This document shows positions 36,053-45,836 of a DNA stretch of 64,000 nucleotides, piece after piece. Positions within the stretch are counted from its first letter, which is position 1. The number at the start of each line of letters is the position of its first letter. The notes below the pieces were generated by a model, which saw only the letters and a program-made list of their open reading frames with translations, searched no databases and was not told the DNA's origin. The stretch is from assembly GCA_022655215.1 (NCBI GenBank), contig JALCUE010000002.1:360386-424385 (forward strand), written 5' to 3'. Source of the stretch: Atopobiaceae bacterium. GTDB taxonomy: Bacteria; Actinomycetota; Coriobacteriia; Coriobacteriales; Atopobiaceae. Both the position numbers and the translations under genes were made by a program.

Positions 36053-36061
36053 GTCGGTATC

Positions 36062-36922
36062 ATGTCTGACCTCGCGCCCTTCCGCGCCCACGTGCTCGAG
36101 CGCGGCCATGAGCTCTATCGGGACCTCCCATGGCGCCGCACGCGCGACCCCTATGCCATCTGGCTCTCGGAGGTCATGCTCCAGCAGACGCAGGTCGCGC
36201 GCGTCGACGGACGTTGGCAGAGATGGCTCTCCCGCTTCCCGACGGCCGATGCCCTGGCGGCCGCCTCCTCGGCCGACGTCCTGGACGAGTGGCAGGGGCT
36301 TGGCTACAACAGGCGTGCGCTCGCCTGCTGGAACGCGGCCCGTGCGGTCTCCGCGGCCGGCGGGGCGTTCCCGTCCGACGAGGCCGCGCTCAGGGCCCTC
36401 CCCGGTGTGGGGCCAGCCACGGCGGCCGGCATCCGCGCCTTCGCCTTCGACCTGCCCGGTGTCTACCTCGAGACGAACGTGAGGACGGTCTTCCTCCACG
36501 ACCTCTTCCCCGACGTCGCCGACGTCCCCGACTCCGCGCTCGTCCCTCTCGTCCGCGAGACCTGCCCCCTCTCCTCCGATGACCCCTCCGATGACCCTCG
36601 GACCTGGTACTATGCGCTGCTCGACTATGGCTTCGAGCTCAAGCGGACCTGCCCCAACCCCTCGCGTCGCTCGCGAACCCATGCTCGCCAGTCGAGGTTC
36701 GAGGGATCACACCGGCAGAAGCGAGCCGAGCTCGTCCGGATCCTGCTCGACTCCCGAGAGCTTGGTGAGCCGCTCACGCTCGAATCGGCCGTCGAGTCCC
36801 TCTCCGCCGTCGAGGTCCGTGCGGGGCGGGACCCCATGGATGCCCCTGAGGTCGAGTCGATCCTCGACGAGCTCGCGAGCGAGGGCTTCTGCTCGCGCGA
36901 GGGCGAGGTATGGTCGGCCTGA
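36062..36922 (+). CDS. MutY-like HhH-GPD DNA glycosylase lacking the Fe-S cluster
   Basis: 286 residues. The N-terminal domain matches MutY closely: [15 protein letters not shown] carries the catalytic Glu (about residue 38), and the helix-hairpin-helix reads [12 protein letters not shown]. Where MutY has the catalytic Asp (LDGNV-type motif), this protein has LETNV (about 136), an Asp-to-Glu change. The Cys-x6-Cys-x2-Cys-x5-Cys cluster after ALLDYG is absent; only one Cys (RTCPNPSRR) remains. The C-terminal 8-oxoguanine-recognition domain is replaced by a short segment of about 70 residues. Fe-S-less MutY proteins are known, but the Asp change makes adenine-glycosylase activity uncertain. It is probably co-transcribed with the Rrf2 gene. 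Confidence 0.82.
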   Translation: MSDLAPFRAHVLERGHELYRDLPWRRTRDPYAIWLSEVMLQQTQVARVDGRWQRWLSRFPTADALAAASSADVLDEWQGLGYNRRALACWNAARAVSAAGGAFPSDEAALRALPGVGPATAAGIRAFAFDLPGVYLETNVRTVFLHDLFPDVADVPDSALVPLVRETCPLSSDDPSDDPRTWYYALLDYGFELKRTCPNPSRRSRTHARQSRFEGSHRQKRAELVRILLDSRELGEPLTLESAVESLSAVEVRAGRDPMDAPEVESILDELASEGFCSREGEVWSA

Positions 36923-37002
36923 CGGATCCCGCGGTCTACATGTCGGCGAGGGGCCGCTGGTCGTGCAGGACTCGTGTAGTTTCCTCCGGTGAACAATCTA
37001 AA

Positions 37003-37070
37003 TATGATGTCGTGTCTGTAGCAATTGGTCATTTGGGTATGATGTCTCTCGACAAGTCGATGCGACTTGT
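37003..37070 (+). promoter_or_regulatory. Promoter/operator region of rubrerythrin
   Basis: TATGATGTC occurs twice (37003-37011 and 37038-37046), each containing a possible -10 TATGAT. A perfect inverted repeat, ACAAGTCG (37052-37059) and CGACTTGT (37063-37070) with a 3-base centre, follows, 26 bases before the start codon. The stretch is clearly AT-richer than its surroundings. The palindrome could be an operator for a redox regulator or a 5'-UTR hairpin. Confidence 0.5.
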
Positions 37071-37095
37071 AGGCAATCATATGAGGAGGATTTCA

Positions 37096-37641
37096 ATGGC
37101 AACTGATTTCGGTAGCTCTCAGACCAAGAAGAACCTCGAGACCGCCTTCGCCGGTGAGTCGCAGGCGTCCATGAAGTACGGCTATTACTCCAAGGCCGCC
37201 AAGAAGGAGGGCTACGTCCAGATCTCCAACATCTTCGCGGAAACCTCCGGCAACGAGGCCGAGCACGCCAAGCTCTGGTTCAAGTACCTGCATGACGGCA
37301 ACGTTCCCGACACCCTGACCAACCTCAAGGATGCCGCCGCGGGCGAGAACTACGAGTGGACCGACATGTATGCCGGCTTCGCCAAGACCGCCAAGGAGGA
37401 GGGCTTCGCGGAGATCGCTGCCAAGTTCGAGGGCGTCGGTGCCGTGGAGAAGGAGCACGAGGCTCGTTACAACAAGCTGGCCGAGCGCGTCTCCAAGGGC
37501 GAGGTCTTCGATCGTCCGGGCGTCAAGGTCTGGAAGTGCACCAACTGCGGCCACCTGCACGTCGGCGCGACCGCCCCGAAGATCTGCCCGGTCTGCAACC
37601 ACCCGCAGGCCTACTTCGAGGAGCAGGCTATCAACTACTAG
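37096..37641 (+). CDS. Rubrerythrin
   Basis: 181 residues. An N-terminal four-helix di-iron domain (Glu in [35 protein letters not shown]) is followed by a C-terminal rubredoxin-like domain with CTNCGH and CPVCNH (about 150-170). It reduces hydrogen peroxide in anaerobes using electrons from rubredoxin or NADH-linked donors. ATG 37096 follows GAGGAGGA at an ideal distance. Coding bias is strong, suggesting high expression. It is monocistronic, with its own promoter region and a good terminator. Confidence 0.96.
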   Translation: MATDFGSSQTKKNLETAFAGESQASMKYGYYSKAAKKEGYVQISNIFAETSGNEAEHAKLWFKYLHDGNVPDTLTNLKDAAAGENYEWTDMYAGFAKTAKEEGFAEIAAKFEGVGAVEKEHEARYNKLAERVSKGEVFDRPGVKVWKCTNCGHLHVGATAPKICPVCNHPQAYFEEQAINY

Positions 37642-37664
37642 CCCGAACCCGCATGTGTCCTGCC

Positions 37665-37700
37665 GGACCCCGTCCCCTCTGGGGGGCGGGGTCCTTTCTT
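37665..37700 (+). terminator. Intrinsic terminator after rubrerythrin
   Basis: GGACCCCG (37665-37672) pairs with CGGGGTCC (37687-37694), with an inner CCCC/GGGG extension, followed by TTTCTT. Confidence 0.88.
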
Positions 37701-37763
37701 ATGGGCGGCGGCCCTTTCGGGCGTAGACGGCCCCGCTCCCTCCCGTCTCAGCGCTTCGACCTC

Positions 37764-37829
37764 GAGAGGTGCAAAAGAAGATGAACCGGCCGCCGTTTCG
37801 AGCCCCATTCATCTTCTTCTGCACCTCTC
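37764..37829. repeat. 66-bp imperfect palindrome, copy 1
   Basis: Outer arms of 22 bases (left begins GAGAGGTGCAAAAGAAGATG, right ends CTTCTTCTGCACCTCTC) pair with one mismatch around a loop of about 22 bases containing CCGTTTCGAGCC. It shares 61 of 66 positions with copy 2 at 38950-39015, in the same orientation. It lies between the rubrerythrin terminator and the gene at 37919. Confidence 0.93.
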
Positions 37830-37918
37830 GGCGGTGACGGACCGCTCGCGTCTCCTCACGTGGCACCGGAGCCTCGTCCTTGGGAACAAGAACTCTCCCC
37901 AGGGAGTGAGGAGAGGCG

Positions 37919-38875
37919 ATGTGGCGATCGACGGACGCTGATCTGGACGGGTTACTCGACGAGGCGGAGCGCTGCGGGATGCTCCTTCCTGCTGAATATG
38001 ATGCGGATGCGCAGGCCCTCCGCCGTCGTCTCGATGCGGGGAGTCTGGTCAGACCGGCTCGCTGCATGTATGCGAGGCCTGGCTTCTGGAGGAATCTCGA
38101 CCCGCGACAGCGCCATCTCCATCTGATGAGGACCATCTCCTATCAGCATCCCGACTGGACGTTCTGCCACGCGTCCGCCGCGGTCGCCTATGGTCTGCCC
38201 GTCTCCTGGGGACTACTCAAGAGGATCGACGTCGTGACCGGCGAGTCGTCCCACACGAGGGACTCCTCGCTCGTCCGCCGTCATCGCATGAGGATCAATG
38301 ACGTTCCCTGGGAGGCTCGGAACCTGCGGGTGACCACGCCCGCGAGGACCATCTTCGACTTTGCGCGCGGTGTGTCGTTCCCGGATGCGGTGTCGGCCCT
38401 CGACGCGTCCAGGCGCATGGGGATGATCGACGACTCGTTCGACGACTACCTTCATGAACATGCCGGCGCTCGGGGGATTCGCAATGTGAGGAGAGCCTTC
38501 GAGTTCTCGAATCCCTTGGCGGAGAGCGGGGGAGAGTCGATAGCTCGCGCGGTCATGGATGAGCTGCGGTTCGAGATCCCCGAGCTGCAGGTCTCCTATA
38601 GGGATCCGATTGACGGCAGGTTGTTCCGTGGCGACTACACCTGGCGCGTGTCGGGCGGTCTCCCGATACTGGGGGAGCTCGATGGAGGTCTCAAGTACGA
38701 TGACCCGGAGTTCAGGCATGGCCAGGATCTTGCCGAGGTCATTCGGAGGGAGCGTCTTAGGGAGTCCCGCCTCACTTACGTGACGTCGAGCATCGCGCGG
38801 TTCTCGTTTTCGGATGTCCATGACAGGGAGCGGTTCGGGCGCATCCTCTCGAGGGCGGGCGTTCCTCGGAGATAG
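37919..38875 (+). CDS. AbiEi-like winged-helix protein with PD-(D/E)XK-like C-terminal domain
   Basis: 318 residues. The first 60 residues resemble the AbiEi-type antitoxin helix-turn-helix (LDGLLDEAERCGMLLP, then RLDAGSLVRPARCMYARPGFW). A middle region has CHASAAVAYGLPV and a TPARTIFDFA motif common in this protein group. The last third carries a restriction-endonuclease-fold pattern: Glu in SGGESIARAV, Asp in FRGDYTW (about 238) and Glu-x-Asp in ILGELDGGLKY (about 252), as in DUF559/Vsr-like nucleases. No AbiEii-type toxin gene is adjacent. GAGGAGAGG precedes ATG 37919. The gene is bracketed by two copies of a 66-bp palindrome and is somewhat less GC-rich than its neighbours, suggesting acquisition. 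Function is unknown; nuclease activity and DNA recognition are inferred from motifs only. Confidence 0.75.
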   Translation: MWRSTDADLDGLLDEAERCGMLLPAEYDADAQALRRRLDAGSLVRPARCMYARPGFWRNLDPRQRHLHLMRTISYQHPDWTFCHASAAVAYGLPVSWGLLKRIDVVTGESSHTRDSSLVRRHRMRINDVPWEARNLRVTTPARTIFDFARGVSFPDAVSALDASRRMGMIDDSFDDYLHEHAGARGIRNVRRAFEFSNPLAESGGESIARAVMDELRFEIPELQVSYRDPIDGRLFRGDYTWRVSGGLPILGELDGGLKYDDPEFRHGQDLAEVIRRERLRESRLTYVTSSIARFSFSDVHDRERFGRILSRAGVPRR

Positions 38876-38949
38876 GGCCTCTGCTCCTCGTTCGTCTCCA
38901 AACGGGCACTCGCGCCGATCGCTGGGTCATCTCAGGCATCAAGCTTCGT

Positions 38950-39015
38950 GAGAGGTGCACAAGAAGATGAATCGGCCACCGTTTCGAGCCTCATCCATCT
39001 TCTTCTGCACCTCTC
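38950..39015. repeat. 66-bp imperfect palindrome, copy 2
   Basis: Arms 38950-38969 and 38996-39015 (20 bases, one mismatch) with the same loop core CCGTTTCGAGCC. It is 1186 bp from copy 1 and ends 10 bases from the nth stop codon, so it might also serve as a terminator for nth on the other strand, though no T-run follows. Confidence 0.93.
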
Positions 39016-39025
39016 GGCGCTTGCC

Positions 39026-39709
39026 CTAGCGCTTGCCCTTGGCCTTCGCGGTCTTGACCGGCTTGAAGGCGCTGGGGCAGATGTCGGAGAGCGGGCACTG
39101 GTCACACAGCGGCTTCCTCGCGTCGCAGATCTCGCGGCCGAGAAGAATCCACTCGTGGTTCACGGGTCCCCAGAGCTCTTTGGGGATGAGGTCGAGAAGG
39201 TCGCGCTCCGCGTCACCCGGCGTCTTCGCCTTGGTGAGGCCCAGCCTCGTGGCGATCCGGTACACGTGCGTGTCGACCGCGATTCCCTCGACCACGCCGA
39301 ACGCGTTGTTCATCACGACGTTCGCGGTCTTGCGACCCACGCCCGGAAGTCTCTGCAACAGCTCGGTGTCGGCGGGGACCTCGCCGGCGAAGTCGCTCAT
39401 GATCATCCGCGACGCCTCGACGCAGTGCGACGCCTTGGCCCGCCAGAACCCGATCGAATGGATGACCTCGCCCACCTCAGAGACGTCTGCGGATGCCATG
39501 GCCTCGGCGTCCGGCCAGCGGTCGAACAGCTCCGGCGTGACCTTGTTGACGCCGGCATCCGTGGTCTGCGCTGAGAGCATCACGGCGATGAGCAGGGTGA
39601 ACGGTGTGGTGTGCACGAGCGCGCACTCCGCGTCGGGATAGCGCTCGTCCAACCTTCTGCAGACCTCGACCGCGCGCTCGCGCTTGGACGCCTTCGATTC
39701 CCTTGGCAT
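39026..39709 (-). CDS. nth: Endonuclease III
   Basis: 227 residues. The HhH motif LPGVGRKTANVV contains the catalytic Lys (about residue 121), the catalytic Asp lies in VDTHVYRIATRLG (about 139), and the C-terminus has the full Fe-S ligand set CDARKPLCDQCPLSDIC. It removes oxidised pyrimidines and nicks the abasic site. The start at 39709 has GAGAGGAG just upstream on the minus strand; an in-frame start 18 bases earlier is possible. It ends in a Lys-rich tail (KTAKAKGKR) and is divergent from glgB. Confidence 0.95.
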   Translation of the reverse strand: MPRESKASKRERAVEVCRRLDERYPDAECALVHTTPFTLLIAVMLSAQTTDAGVNKVTPELFDRWPDAEAMASADVSEVGEVIHSIGFWRAKASHCVEASRMIMSDFAGEVPADTELLQRLPGVGRKTANVVMNNAFGVVEGIAVDTHVYRIATRLGLTKAKTPGDAERDLLDLIPKELWGPVNHEWILLGREICDARKPLCDQCPLSDICPSAFKPVKTAKAKGKR

Positions 39710-39887
39710 GGCCGCTCCTCTCGTCACGTGACATGCTACCGAATACGGATGGATGCGTCCGCGAGCCTAAGCATGCGAAGGTTTGGTGAAGGATTGGGGA
39801 TACACTCAGACATGGAAGCACCTTCGCGACCTGTCCCGCCTTGGGCGGTGCCGAGGATCGCGACTGACATATTGGGGGTAACGCACC

Positions 39888-42167
39888 ATGGATGAGAACG
39901 GCCTGACCGTCACCTCTGCCGATGTGTACCTCATGGCAAAGGGCGAGTGGTATCGCAGCTACGACAAGATGGGCGCGCACCCGGCGGCCGTCGACGGCAA
40001 GAGGGGCTACACGTTCTGCGTCTGGGCCCCTGATGTCTCGTCGGTCCATGTGGTGGGCGACTTCAACGACTGGGACGAGGGCGCCTCGCCCCTGCGCCAG
40101 ACCGAGACCGGTGGTCTTTGGTGTGGCTTCGTCGAGGGAGCCAGCGCCGGCCAGCTCTACAAGTACGCCATCCGCACCACGTCGGGCGAGGAGTTCCTCA
40201 AGGCCGATCCCTACGCGTTCTGGGCGGAGTGCCCTCCGGGCACGGCCTCCCGCCTCGCCGACGTCGAAGGCTATGCCTGGCATGACGGCGCTTGGATGAA
40301 GAGGCGCCACGACGTCCCGCACTCGAAGGCGCCCCTCAACATCTACGAGGTCCATCTCGGCAGCTGGAAGCGGCATGACGATGGCCTGGAGGGCAATGGC
40401 TTCGAGCCTCCCGAGGGCGAGGAGGGCGGCGGCACCTACCTCACGTATGACGAGCTCTCCGACGAGCTCGTGGGGTATGCCAGCAAGATGGGCTACACGC
40501 ACATCGAGCTCCTGCCCATCATGGAGCATCCGTTCGACGGCTCCTGGGGCTACCAGATAACCGGCTACTTCGCGCCGACCTCTCGCTACGGCGAGCCCAA
40601 GGGCTTCATGCGCTTCGTGGACGCCTGCCACCAGGCGGGCATCGGCGTGATCCTCGACTGGGTCCCGGGCGGTTTCTGCCGTGACCAGCAGGGGCTCGTG
40701 CGGTTCAACGGAGACAAGCTCTACGAGAAGGAGGAGCACCCCAACTGGGGTACCTTCAAGTTCGACCTCTCCCGTGGCGAGGTCCGGTCGTTCCTCATCT
40801 CCGACGCCCTGTGGTGGCTCGAGCACTACCACGCCGACGGCATCCGCATGGACGGCGTCACCAGCATGCTCTACCTCAACTTCGGCGTCGATGACCCGAA
40901 GGAGAAGAAGTTCAACAGCAAGGGTGGCGAGGAGGACTTCGCCTCCATCGACTTCATCCGCAAGACCAACGAGGTCGTGGGCTCCTACTTCCCCGACGTC
41001 ATGATGATCGCCGAGGAGTCGACGGCCTGGCCGCTCGTCACCTATCCGCCCGCGGACGGTGGCCTGGGCTTCCACTACAAGTGGGACATGGGATGGATGA
41101 ACGACACCCTCCATTACATGCAGACCGACTTCCCGTTCCGCCCCGGCAACCACAAGCTGCTCACCTTCTCGATGATGTACGCGTTCAACGAGAACTTCGT
41201 GCTGCCCCTCTCGCACGACGAGGTGGTCCACGGCAAGTGCTCCCTCATCGGGCGCATGCCGGGGGACTGGTGGAGGCAGTTCGCGGGGATGAGGGCGCTC
41301 GCCTTCTATCAGGTGATGCACTCGGGCGCGAAGCTCAACTTCATGGGCAACGAGATCGCCCAGTTCATCGAGTGGCGATACTACGAGTCGATCCAGTGGT
41401 TCATGGCCGAGCAGTACGACACGCATCGTGACCAGCAGACGTTCGTCGCGGCCTTGAACGCCTTCTACAAGGAGGAGCCGGCGCTGTGGCAGGACAGCTT
41501 CTCCTGGGACGGTTTCGAGTGGCTCGATGCCGATGACTCCAAGCAGTCCTTCCTCTCGTTCATCCGTCATGGGGACGATCCCGCCGACGACCTCATCGTG
41601 CTCCTGAACTTCGACGTCGCCGCGCATGAGGACTTCCGCGTGGGTGTGCCCCGTCCCGGTCTGTGGGTCGAGGCCTTCAGCTCGGACCGCCCCGAGTTCG
41701 GCGGCACGGGCGTCCTCAACGTGGGCAAGCTCGCGAGCGAGCAGATCCCCTGGAACGGGAGGGCCGACTCCGTCCATCTGCGCATCCCGCCGCTGGGGGG
41801 CGTCGTGCTGAAGAGGGCAGGCGACCTTCCCAAGAGGAGGACCACGACGGCCGCGAAGCCCAAGGCCGCGGCCAAGCCCAAGGCGGCCGCGAAGCCCAAG
41901 GCCGCGGCCAAGCCCAAGGCCACCACGAAGCCAAAGGCGGCTGCAAGGCCCAAGGTGGCCGCGAAGCCCAAGGCCACCACGAAGCCGAAGACCGCGGCCA
42001 AGCCCGCCACCAAGGCGAAGGCGGCGGACGCTCCGAAGACCGCACGGGCGGCCAGGAAGGCCGCGCCGAAGACGAATCCGACCGCCGGGCAGAAAGCCGG
42101 CAACAAGACCACCAAGTCGTCGGCGAATAAGGGTACGAAGGCCGATACGAGGCGAAAGTCTCGCTAG
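39888..42167 (+). CDS. glgB: 1,4-alpha-glucan branching enzyme with Lys/Ala/Pro-rich tail
   Basis: 759 residues. A CBM48 domain (FCVWAPDVSSVHVVGDFNDWD, about 40-65) precedes a GH13 barrel with nucleophile Asp in GIRMDGV (about 320), acid/base Glu in MIAEES (about 375) and LSHDEVVH (about 440). It makes alpha-1,6 branches in glycogen. From about residue 648 to the end the protein is a roughly 110-residue low-complexity tail of AAKPKA-type repeats, strongly basic and histone-H1-like; branching enzymes normally end before this. GGGGGT lies upstream of ATG 39888. It opens the glg operon, divergent from nth across 178 bases that contain GCGAAGGT (39775-39782) and its inverse ACCTTCGC (39820-39827). 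Confidence 0.95.
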   Translation: MDENGLTVTSADVYLMAKGEWYRSYDKMGAHPAAVDGKRGYTFCVWAPDVSSVHVVGDFNDWDEGASPLRQTETGGLWCGFVEGASAGQLYKYAIRTTSGEEFLKADPYAFWAECPPGTASRLADVEGYAWHDGAWMKRRHDVPHSKAPLNIYEVHLGSWKRHDDGLEGNGFEPPEGEEGGGTYLTYDELSDELVGYASKMGYTHIELLPIMEHPFDGSWGYQITGYFAPTSRYGEPKGFMRFVDACHQAGIGVILDWVPGGFCRDQQGLVRFNGDKLYEKEEHPNWGTFKFDLSRGEVRSFLISDALWWLEHYHADGIRMDGVTSMLYLNFGVDDPKEKKFNSKGGEEDFASIDFIRKTNEVVGSYFPDVMMIAEESTAWPLVTYPPADGGLGFHYKWDMGWMNDTLHYMQTDFPFRPGNHKLLTFSMMYAFNENFVLPLSHDEVVHGKCSLIGRMPGDWWRQFAGMRALAFYQVMHSGAKLNFMGNEIAQFIEWRYYESIQWFMAEQYDTHRDQQTFVAALNAFYKEEPALWQDSFSWDGFEWLDADDSKQSFLSFIRHGDDPADDLIVLLNFDVAAHEDFRVGVPRPGLWVEAFSSDRPEFGGTGVLNVGKLASEQIPWNGRADSVHLRIPPLGGVVLKRAGDLPKRRTTTAAKPKAAAKPKAAAKPKAAAKPKATTKPKAAARPKVAAKPKATTKPKTAAKPATKAKAADAPKTARAARKAAPKTNPTAGQKAGNKTTKSSANKGTKADTRRKSR
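41850..41921 (+). repeat. Two 36-bp tandem repeats in the glgB tail
   Basis: 41850-41885 and 41886-41921 differ at one base and encode AAKPKAAAKPKA units; degenerate copies continue to about 42000. Such repeats can slip and change tail length. Confidence 0.8.
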
Positions 42168-42217
42168 AAATGACCAAGGGCGACCGTTTGGTCGCTTTGA
42201 TAACAGGGGGTACGTGC

Positions 42218-44644
42218 ATGCAGAGGATTTTCTCGGACAAGGAAGACTTCATCCGTCAGTACCGCGCGGCGTTCCAGTCGGAGCTCGGCAAGGACTACGA
42301 GGCCTGCGACGATCAGGACCGCTTCACCGTCCTGGCGAAGCTCGTGGGCAAGAAGGCGCAGACCATCGCCGCGAGCAACGAGGTCGAGAGGGCCCGCGAC
42401 GGCAAGAAGCGCGTCTACTACTTCTCGCTCGAGTTCCTCATCGGTCGCCTGCTCGACAACTACCTGCTCGACTTCGGCGTCCGCGACATGGTGGCCGAGG
42501 GCCTCTCCGACATGGGGGCCGACCTCGACGTCATCTGCAGCCAGGAGCCCGACGCGGGACTGGGCAACGGCGGCCTGGGTCGTCTCGCCGCCTGCTTCCT
42601 CGACTCCATGGCCCACGAGGGCATCGCGGGCTACGGCAACGGCATGCGCTACCGCTACGGCCTCTTCCGCCAGGCCATCAAGGACGGCCGTCAGGTTGAG
42701 GAGACCGACAACTGGCTCGTCCACGGCTATCCCTGGGAGGTACGCAAGCCCGAGAGCGCCGTCATCGTCCGCTTCGGCGGCGAGGTGGTACGTCACGAGA
42801 AGGACGGCAAGTTCTGGTTCACCTGGGACAACGCCGACGAGGTCCTGGCCGTGCCCTATGACGTGCCCGTGGCGGGCTACGGCGGCGAGACCGTGAACAA
42901 GCTCCGCATCTGGAGCGCCGAGCCGGTCGAGGAGAACTTCGACCTGGACGCGTTCAACCGCGGCGAGTATGCCGAGGCCTCCAAGAGCCGTGCGGACGTC
43001 GAGGCCATCTCGATGATCCTGTATCCCAACGACTCGGGGGAGCACGGTCGTCTCTTGCGCCTCAAGCAGGAGTACCTGTTCGTGGCCGCGGGCATCGCCA
43101 GCATCATCCGCACGTTCCACAAGGAGCACGGAACCGACTGGACCCACTTCCCCGACTACGTGGCCATCCACACCAACGACACCCATCCCGCCATGTGCGG
43201 TGCCGAGCTCATGCGCATCCTCATCGACGAGGAGGGGCTCGATTGGGATACGGCGTGGGACATCGTCACCCGCACGCTCTCCTACACCAACCACACGGTG
43301 CTGCCCGAGGCGCTCGAGAAGTGGCCGATCAACACGTTCCGCACGCTGCTTCCCCGCGTCTACATGTACATCGACGAGATCGACCGCCGCTATCGTGAGT
43401 CCTTCCCGCATGACGAGGAGAACTGGCAGGAGCTGCTCAAGAAGACCGCCATCCTCTGGGACGGCGAGGTCCGCATGGCCAACCTCTCGGTCATCTGCTC
43501 CCACTCCGTGAACGGCGTCTCCGACCTCCACACCAAGATCCTCGAGCGCGACGTCCTGAAGGAGTACTACGAGCTCACGCCCGAGAAGTTCAACAACAAG
43601 ACGAACGGCGTCTCCCACAGGCGCTTCCTGGCCGAGGCCAATCCCTCCTACGCGCGCCTCATCACCGAGAAGATCGGAGATCACTGGCTCGACGACGCCG
43701 ATGACCTCAAGCGCCTCGAGGCGTTCGAGGGCGACGAGGGCTTCCTCGACGCCATGGCCGCCTCGAAGAGGGAGAACAAGGTCCGTCTCGCCAAGTACGT
43801 CAAGCAGACCTCCGGCGTGGACCTCGACTGCGACTCCGTGTTCGACGTGCAGGTCAAGCGCTTCCACGCGTACAAGCGCCAGCTCCTGAACGTCTTCAAG
43901 GTCCTCGACGTCTACAACCGCATCCTCTCGGACAGCTCCTATGACCCCCAGCCCACGTCGTTCATCTTCTCGGGCAAGGCGGCGCAGAGCTACGATTTCG
44001 CCAAGGAGGTCATCCGCCTCATCAACTCGGTGGCCGACGTCGTTAACAACGACCCCCGCGCCAACGACAAGATCCGCGTGGCCTTCATCCCCAACTTCGC
44101 CGTCTCGAACGCGCAGCTCATCTACCCCGCGGCCGAGATAAGCGAGCAGATCTCGACGGCCGGCAAGGAGGCCTCGGGCACCTCGAACATGAAGCTCATG
44201 ATGAACGGCGCCATCACGCTGGGCACCTTGGACGGTGCCAACGTCGAGATCGCCAAGCTCGCGGGCGAGGACGACATCAAGATCTTCGGTCTCAAGGTCG
44301 ACGAGGTCGACGCGCTGCGCGAGGGCGGAAGGTACTTCTCGTGGGACGTCTACAACGCCGATCGCGATCGTCTCGGCAAGGTGGTCGATGAGCTGGTCGA
44401 CGGCACTCTAGCCGGTCTCTCGGGCGACTTCGAGAGCATCCACGACACGCTGATGCTCCACAACGACGAGGACTTCGTCCTCGCCGACTTCAGGAGCTAC
44501 GTCGATGCGTGGGAGGAGCTCGAGGCCATCTATCCCGACCAGCATCGTTGGAACCGCATGGCTCTGCACAACACGGCCAACTCCGGGTTCTTCGCGAGCG
44601 ACCGCACGATCAGGGAGTACGCCAGCGACATCTGGCATGTGTGA
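42218..44644 (+). CDS. glgP: Glycogen phosphorylase
   Basis: 808 residues, GT35. The pyridoxal-phosphate Lys lies in [14 protein letters not shown] (about residue 658), with [19 protein letters not shown] near 115-135 and the [12 protein letters not shown] motif (about 546) typical of the family. It releases glucose-1-phosphate from glycogen. ATG 42218 with AGGGGG about 8 bases upstream is preferred to an in-frame ATG at 42170. It lacks the basic tail seen on the flanking glgB and on glgA. It lies 50 bases after glgB in the same direction. Confidence 0.95.
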   Translation: MQRIFSDKEDFIRQYRAAFQSELGKDYEACDDQDRFTVLAKLVGKKAQTIAASNEVERARDGKKRVYYFSLEFLIGRLLDNYLLDFGVRDMVAEGLSDMGADLDVICSQEPDAGLGNGGLGRLAACFLDSMAHEGIAGYGNGMRYRYGLFRQAIKDGRQVEETDNWLVHGYPWEVRKPESAVIVRFGGEVVRHEKDGKFWFTWDNADEVLAVPYDVPVAGYGGETVNKLRIWSAEPVEENFDLDAFNRGEYAEASKSRADVEAISMILYPNDSGEHGRLLRLKQEYLFVAAGIASIIRTFHKEHGTDWTHFPDYVAIHTNDTHPAMCGAELMRILIDEEGLDWDTAWDIVTRTLSYTNHTVLPEALEKWPINTFRTLLPRVYMYIDEIDRRYRESFPHDEENWQELLKKTAILWDGEVRMANLSVICSHSVNGVSDLHTKILERDVLKEYYELTPEKFNNKTNGVSHRRFLAEANPSYARLITEKIGDHWLDDADDLKRLEAFEGDEGFLDAMAASKRENKVRLAKYVKQTSGVDLDCDSVFDVQVKRFHAYKRQLLNVFKVLDVYNRILSDSSYDPQPTSFIFSGKAAQSYDFAKEVIRLINSVADVVNNDPRANDKIRVAFIPNFAVSNAQLIYPAAEISEQISTAGKEASGTSNMKLMMNGAITLGTLDGANVEIAKLAGEDDIKIFGLKVDEVDALREGGRYFSWDVYNADRDRLGKVVDELVDGTLAGLSGDFESIHDTLMLHNDEDFVLADFRSYVDAWEELEAIYPDQHRWNRMALHNTANSGFFASDRTIREYASDIWHV

Positions 44645-44685
44645 GGGGACTTTTTCGACGGAAGCTTGATTGGAAGGGGTGCGTG

Positions 44686-45834
44686 ATGAGCAAGAAGGAA
44701 TGCATAGCGATGCTTCTTGCCGGGGGTCAGGGGAGCAGGTTGGGAGCGCTCACCCGTGGCATCGCCAAACCCGCGGTATCGTTCGGGGGCAAGTACCGCA
44801 TCATCGACTTCGCGCTGTCCAACTGCTCGAACTCGGGCATCGGGACGGTCGGCGTCCTCACGCAGTACAAGCCCTACCTGCTCCACTCCTACATCGGCAC
44901 CGGCGAGGCGTGGAACCTCGACGAGCGTGGCGGCGGCGTCTCCATCCTGCCCCCCTACGCCACCGAGACCGGCGGCTCCTGGTATGAGGGCACGGCCGAC
45001 GCCGTCTACCAGAACATCGGCTACATCGAGCTCAACGACCCCGAGTACGTCCTGATCCTCTCGGGAGACCAGCTCTATCGCATGGACTACCACAAGATGC
45101 TCGACAGCCACATCGCCCACGACGCCGACCTCACCATCTCGGTCATGCCGGTCGCCTGGGAGGAGGCCTCCCGCTTCGGCATCATCACGAAGGACGAGGA
45201 CGATCGCGTCCTGAAGTTCACCGAGAAGCCCACCAAGCCCGACTCCAACCTCGCCTCCATGGGCATCTACATCTTCAAGGCGGACCTGCTGCTCGCGGCC
45301 CTCAAGGAGGACGCGATCGACCAGCAGTCCGAGCACGACTTCGGCAAGGACATCATCCCCAAGCTCCTGGGGGACGGGAAGCGCCTCTACACCTACGAGT
45401 TCAACGGGTTCTGGCGCGACGTCGGCACCATCGCGAGCTTCCACGAGACCAGCATGAGCCTGCTGGGCGAGCAGCCCGAGTTCGACCTGTACTCCAAGGA
45501 CTTCCCCATCATGAGCAACGCCTCCACGAGGCCGCCCCACTACGTGGGGCCCAACGGCGAGGTGACCGACTGCCTCATCGCGAACGGGTCGCGCGTCTAC
45601 GGCACCGTCAAGCACTCGATCCTCTCGATCGACTCGTACGTGGGGGAGCGTGCCACGGTGGAGGACTCGGTGCTCCTGCCGGGGGCCAGGGTCAAGGACG
45701 GCGCACATGTCGTGCGCGCGATCCTCGGCGAGAACTCCGTGGTCGAGGAGAACGTGAACCTCGGCAGCGTCGACCAGACTAAGGACACCGCGGTCATCGG
45801 CGATGACGTGGTGGTCGGAAAGGGGGAGGAGTAA
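44686..45834 (+). CDS. glgC: Glucose-1-phosphate adenylyltransferase, catalytic subunit
   Basis: 382 residues. Nucleotidyltransferase motif [15 protein letters not shown] at the N-terminus, [14 protein letters not shown], the glucose-1-phosphate-binding GIYIFK region, and a C-terminal left-handed beta-helix. It makes ADP-glucose. GGAAGGGG precedes ATG 44686. It is paired with glgD, whose start lies 2 bases after the glgC stop, as in Firmicutes where GlgC and GlgD form a heterotetramer. Confidence 0.95.
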   Translation: MSKKECIAMLLAGGQGSRLGALTRGIAKPAVSFGGKYRIIDFALSNCSNSGIGTVGVLTQYKPYLLHSYIGTGEAWNLDERGGGVSILPPYATETGGSWYEGTADAVYQNIGYIELNDPEYVLILSGDQLYRMDYHKMLDSHIAHDADLTISVMPVAWEEASRFGIITKDEDDRVLKFTEKPTKPDSNLASMGIYIFKADLLLAALKEDAIDQQSEHDFGKDIIPKLLGDGKRLYTYEFNGFWRDVGTIASFHETSMSLLGEQPEFDLYSKDFPIMSNASTRPPHYVGPNGEVTDCLIANGSRVYGTVKHSILSIDSYVGERATVEDSVLLPGARVKDGAHVVRAILGENSVVEENVNLGSVDQTKDTAVIGDDVVVGKGEE

Positions 45835-45836
45835 TC

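Noticed and set aside
37919..38875. A complete AbiE toxin-antitoxin system
   Set aside because: Only one gene lies between the palindromes and it carries a nuclease-like C-terminal domain; no AbiEii nucleotidyltransferase gene is next to it.
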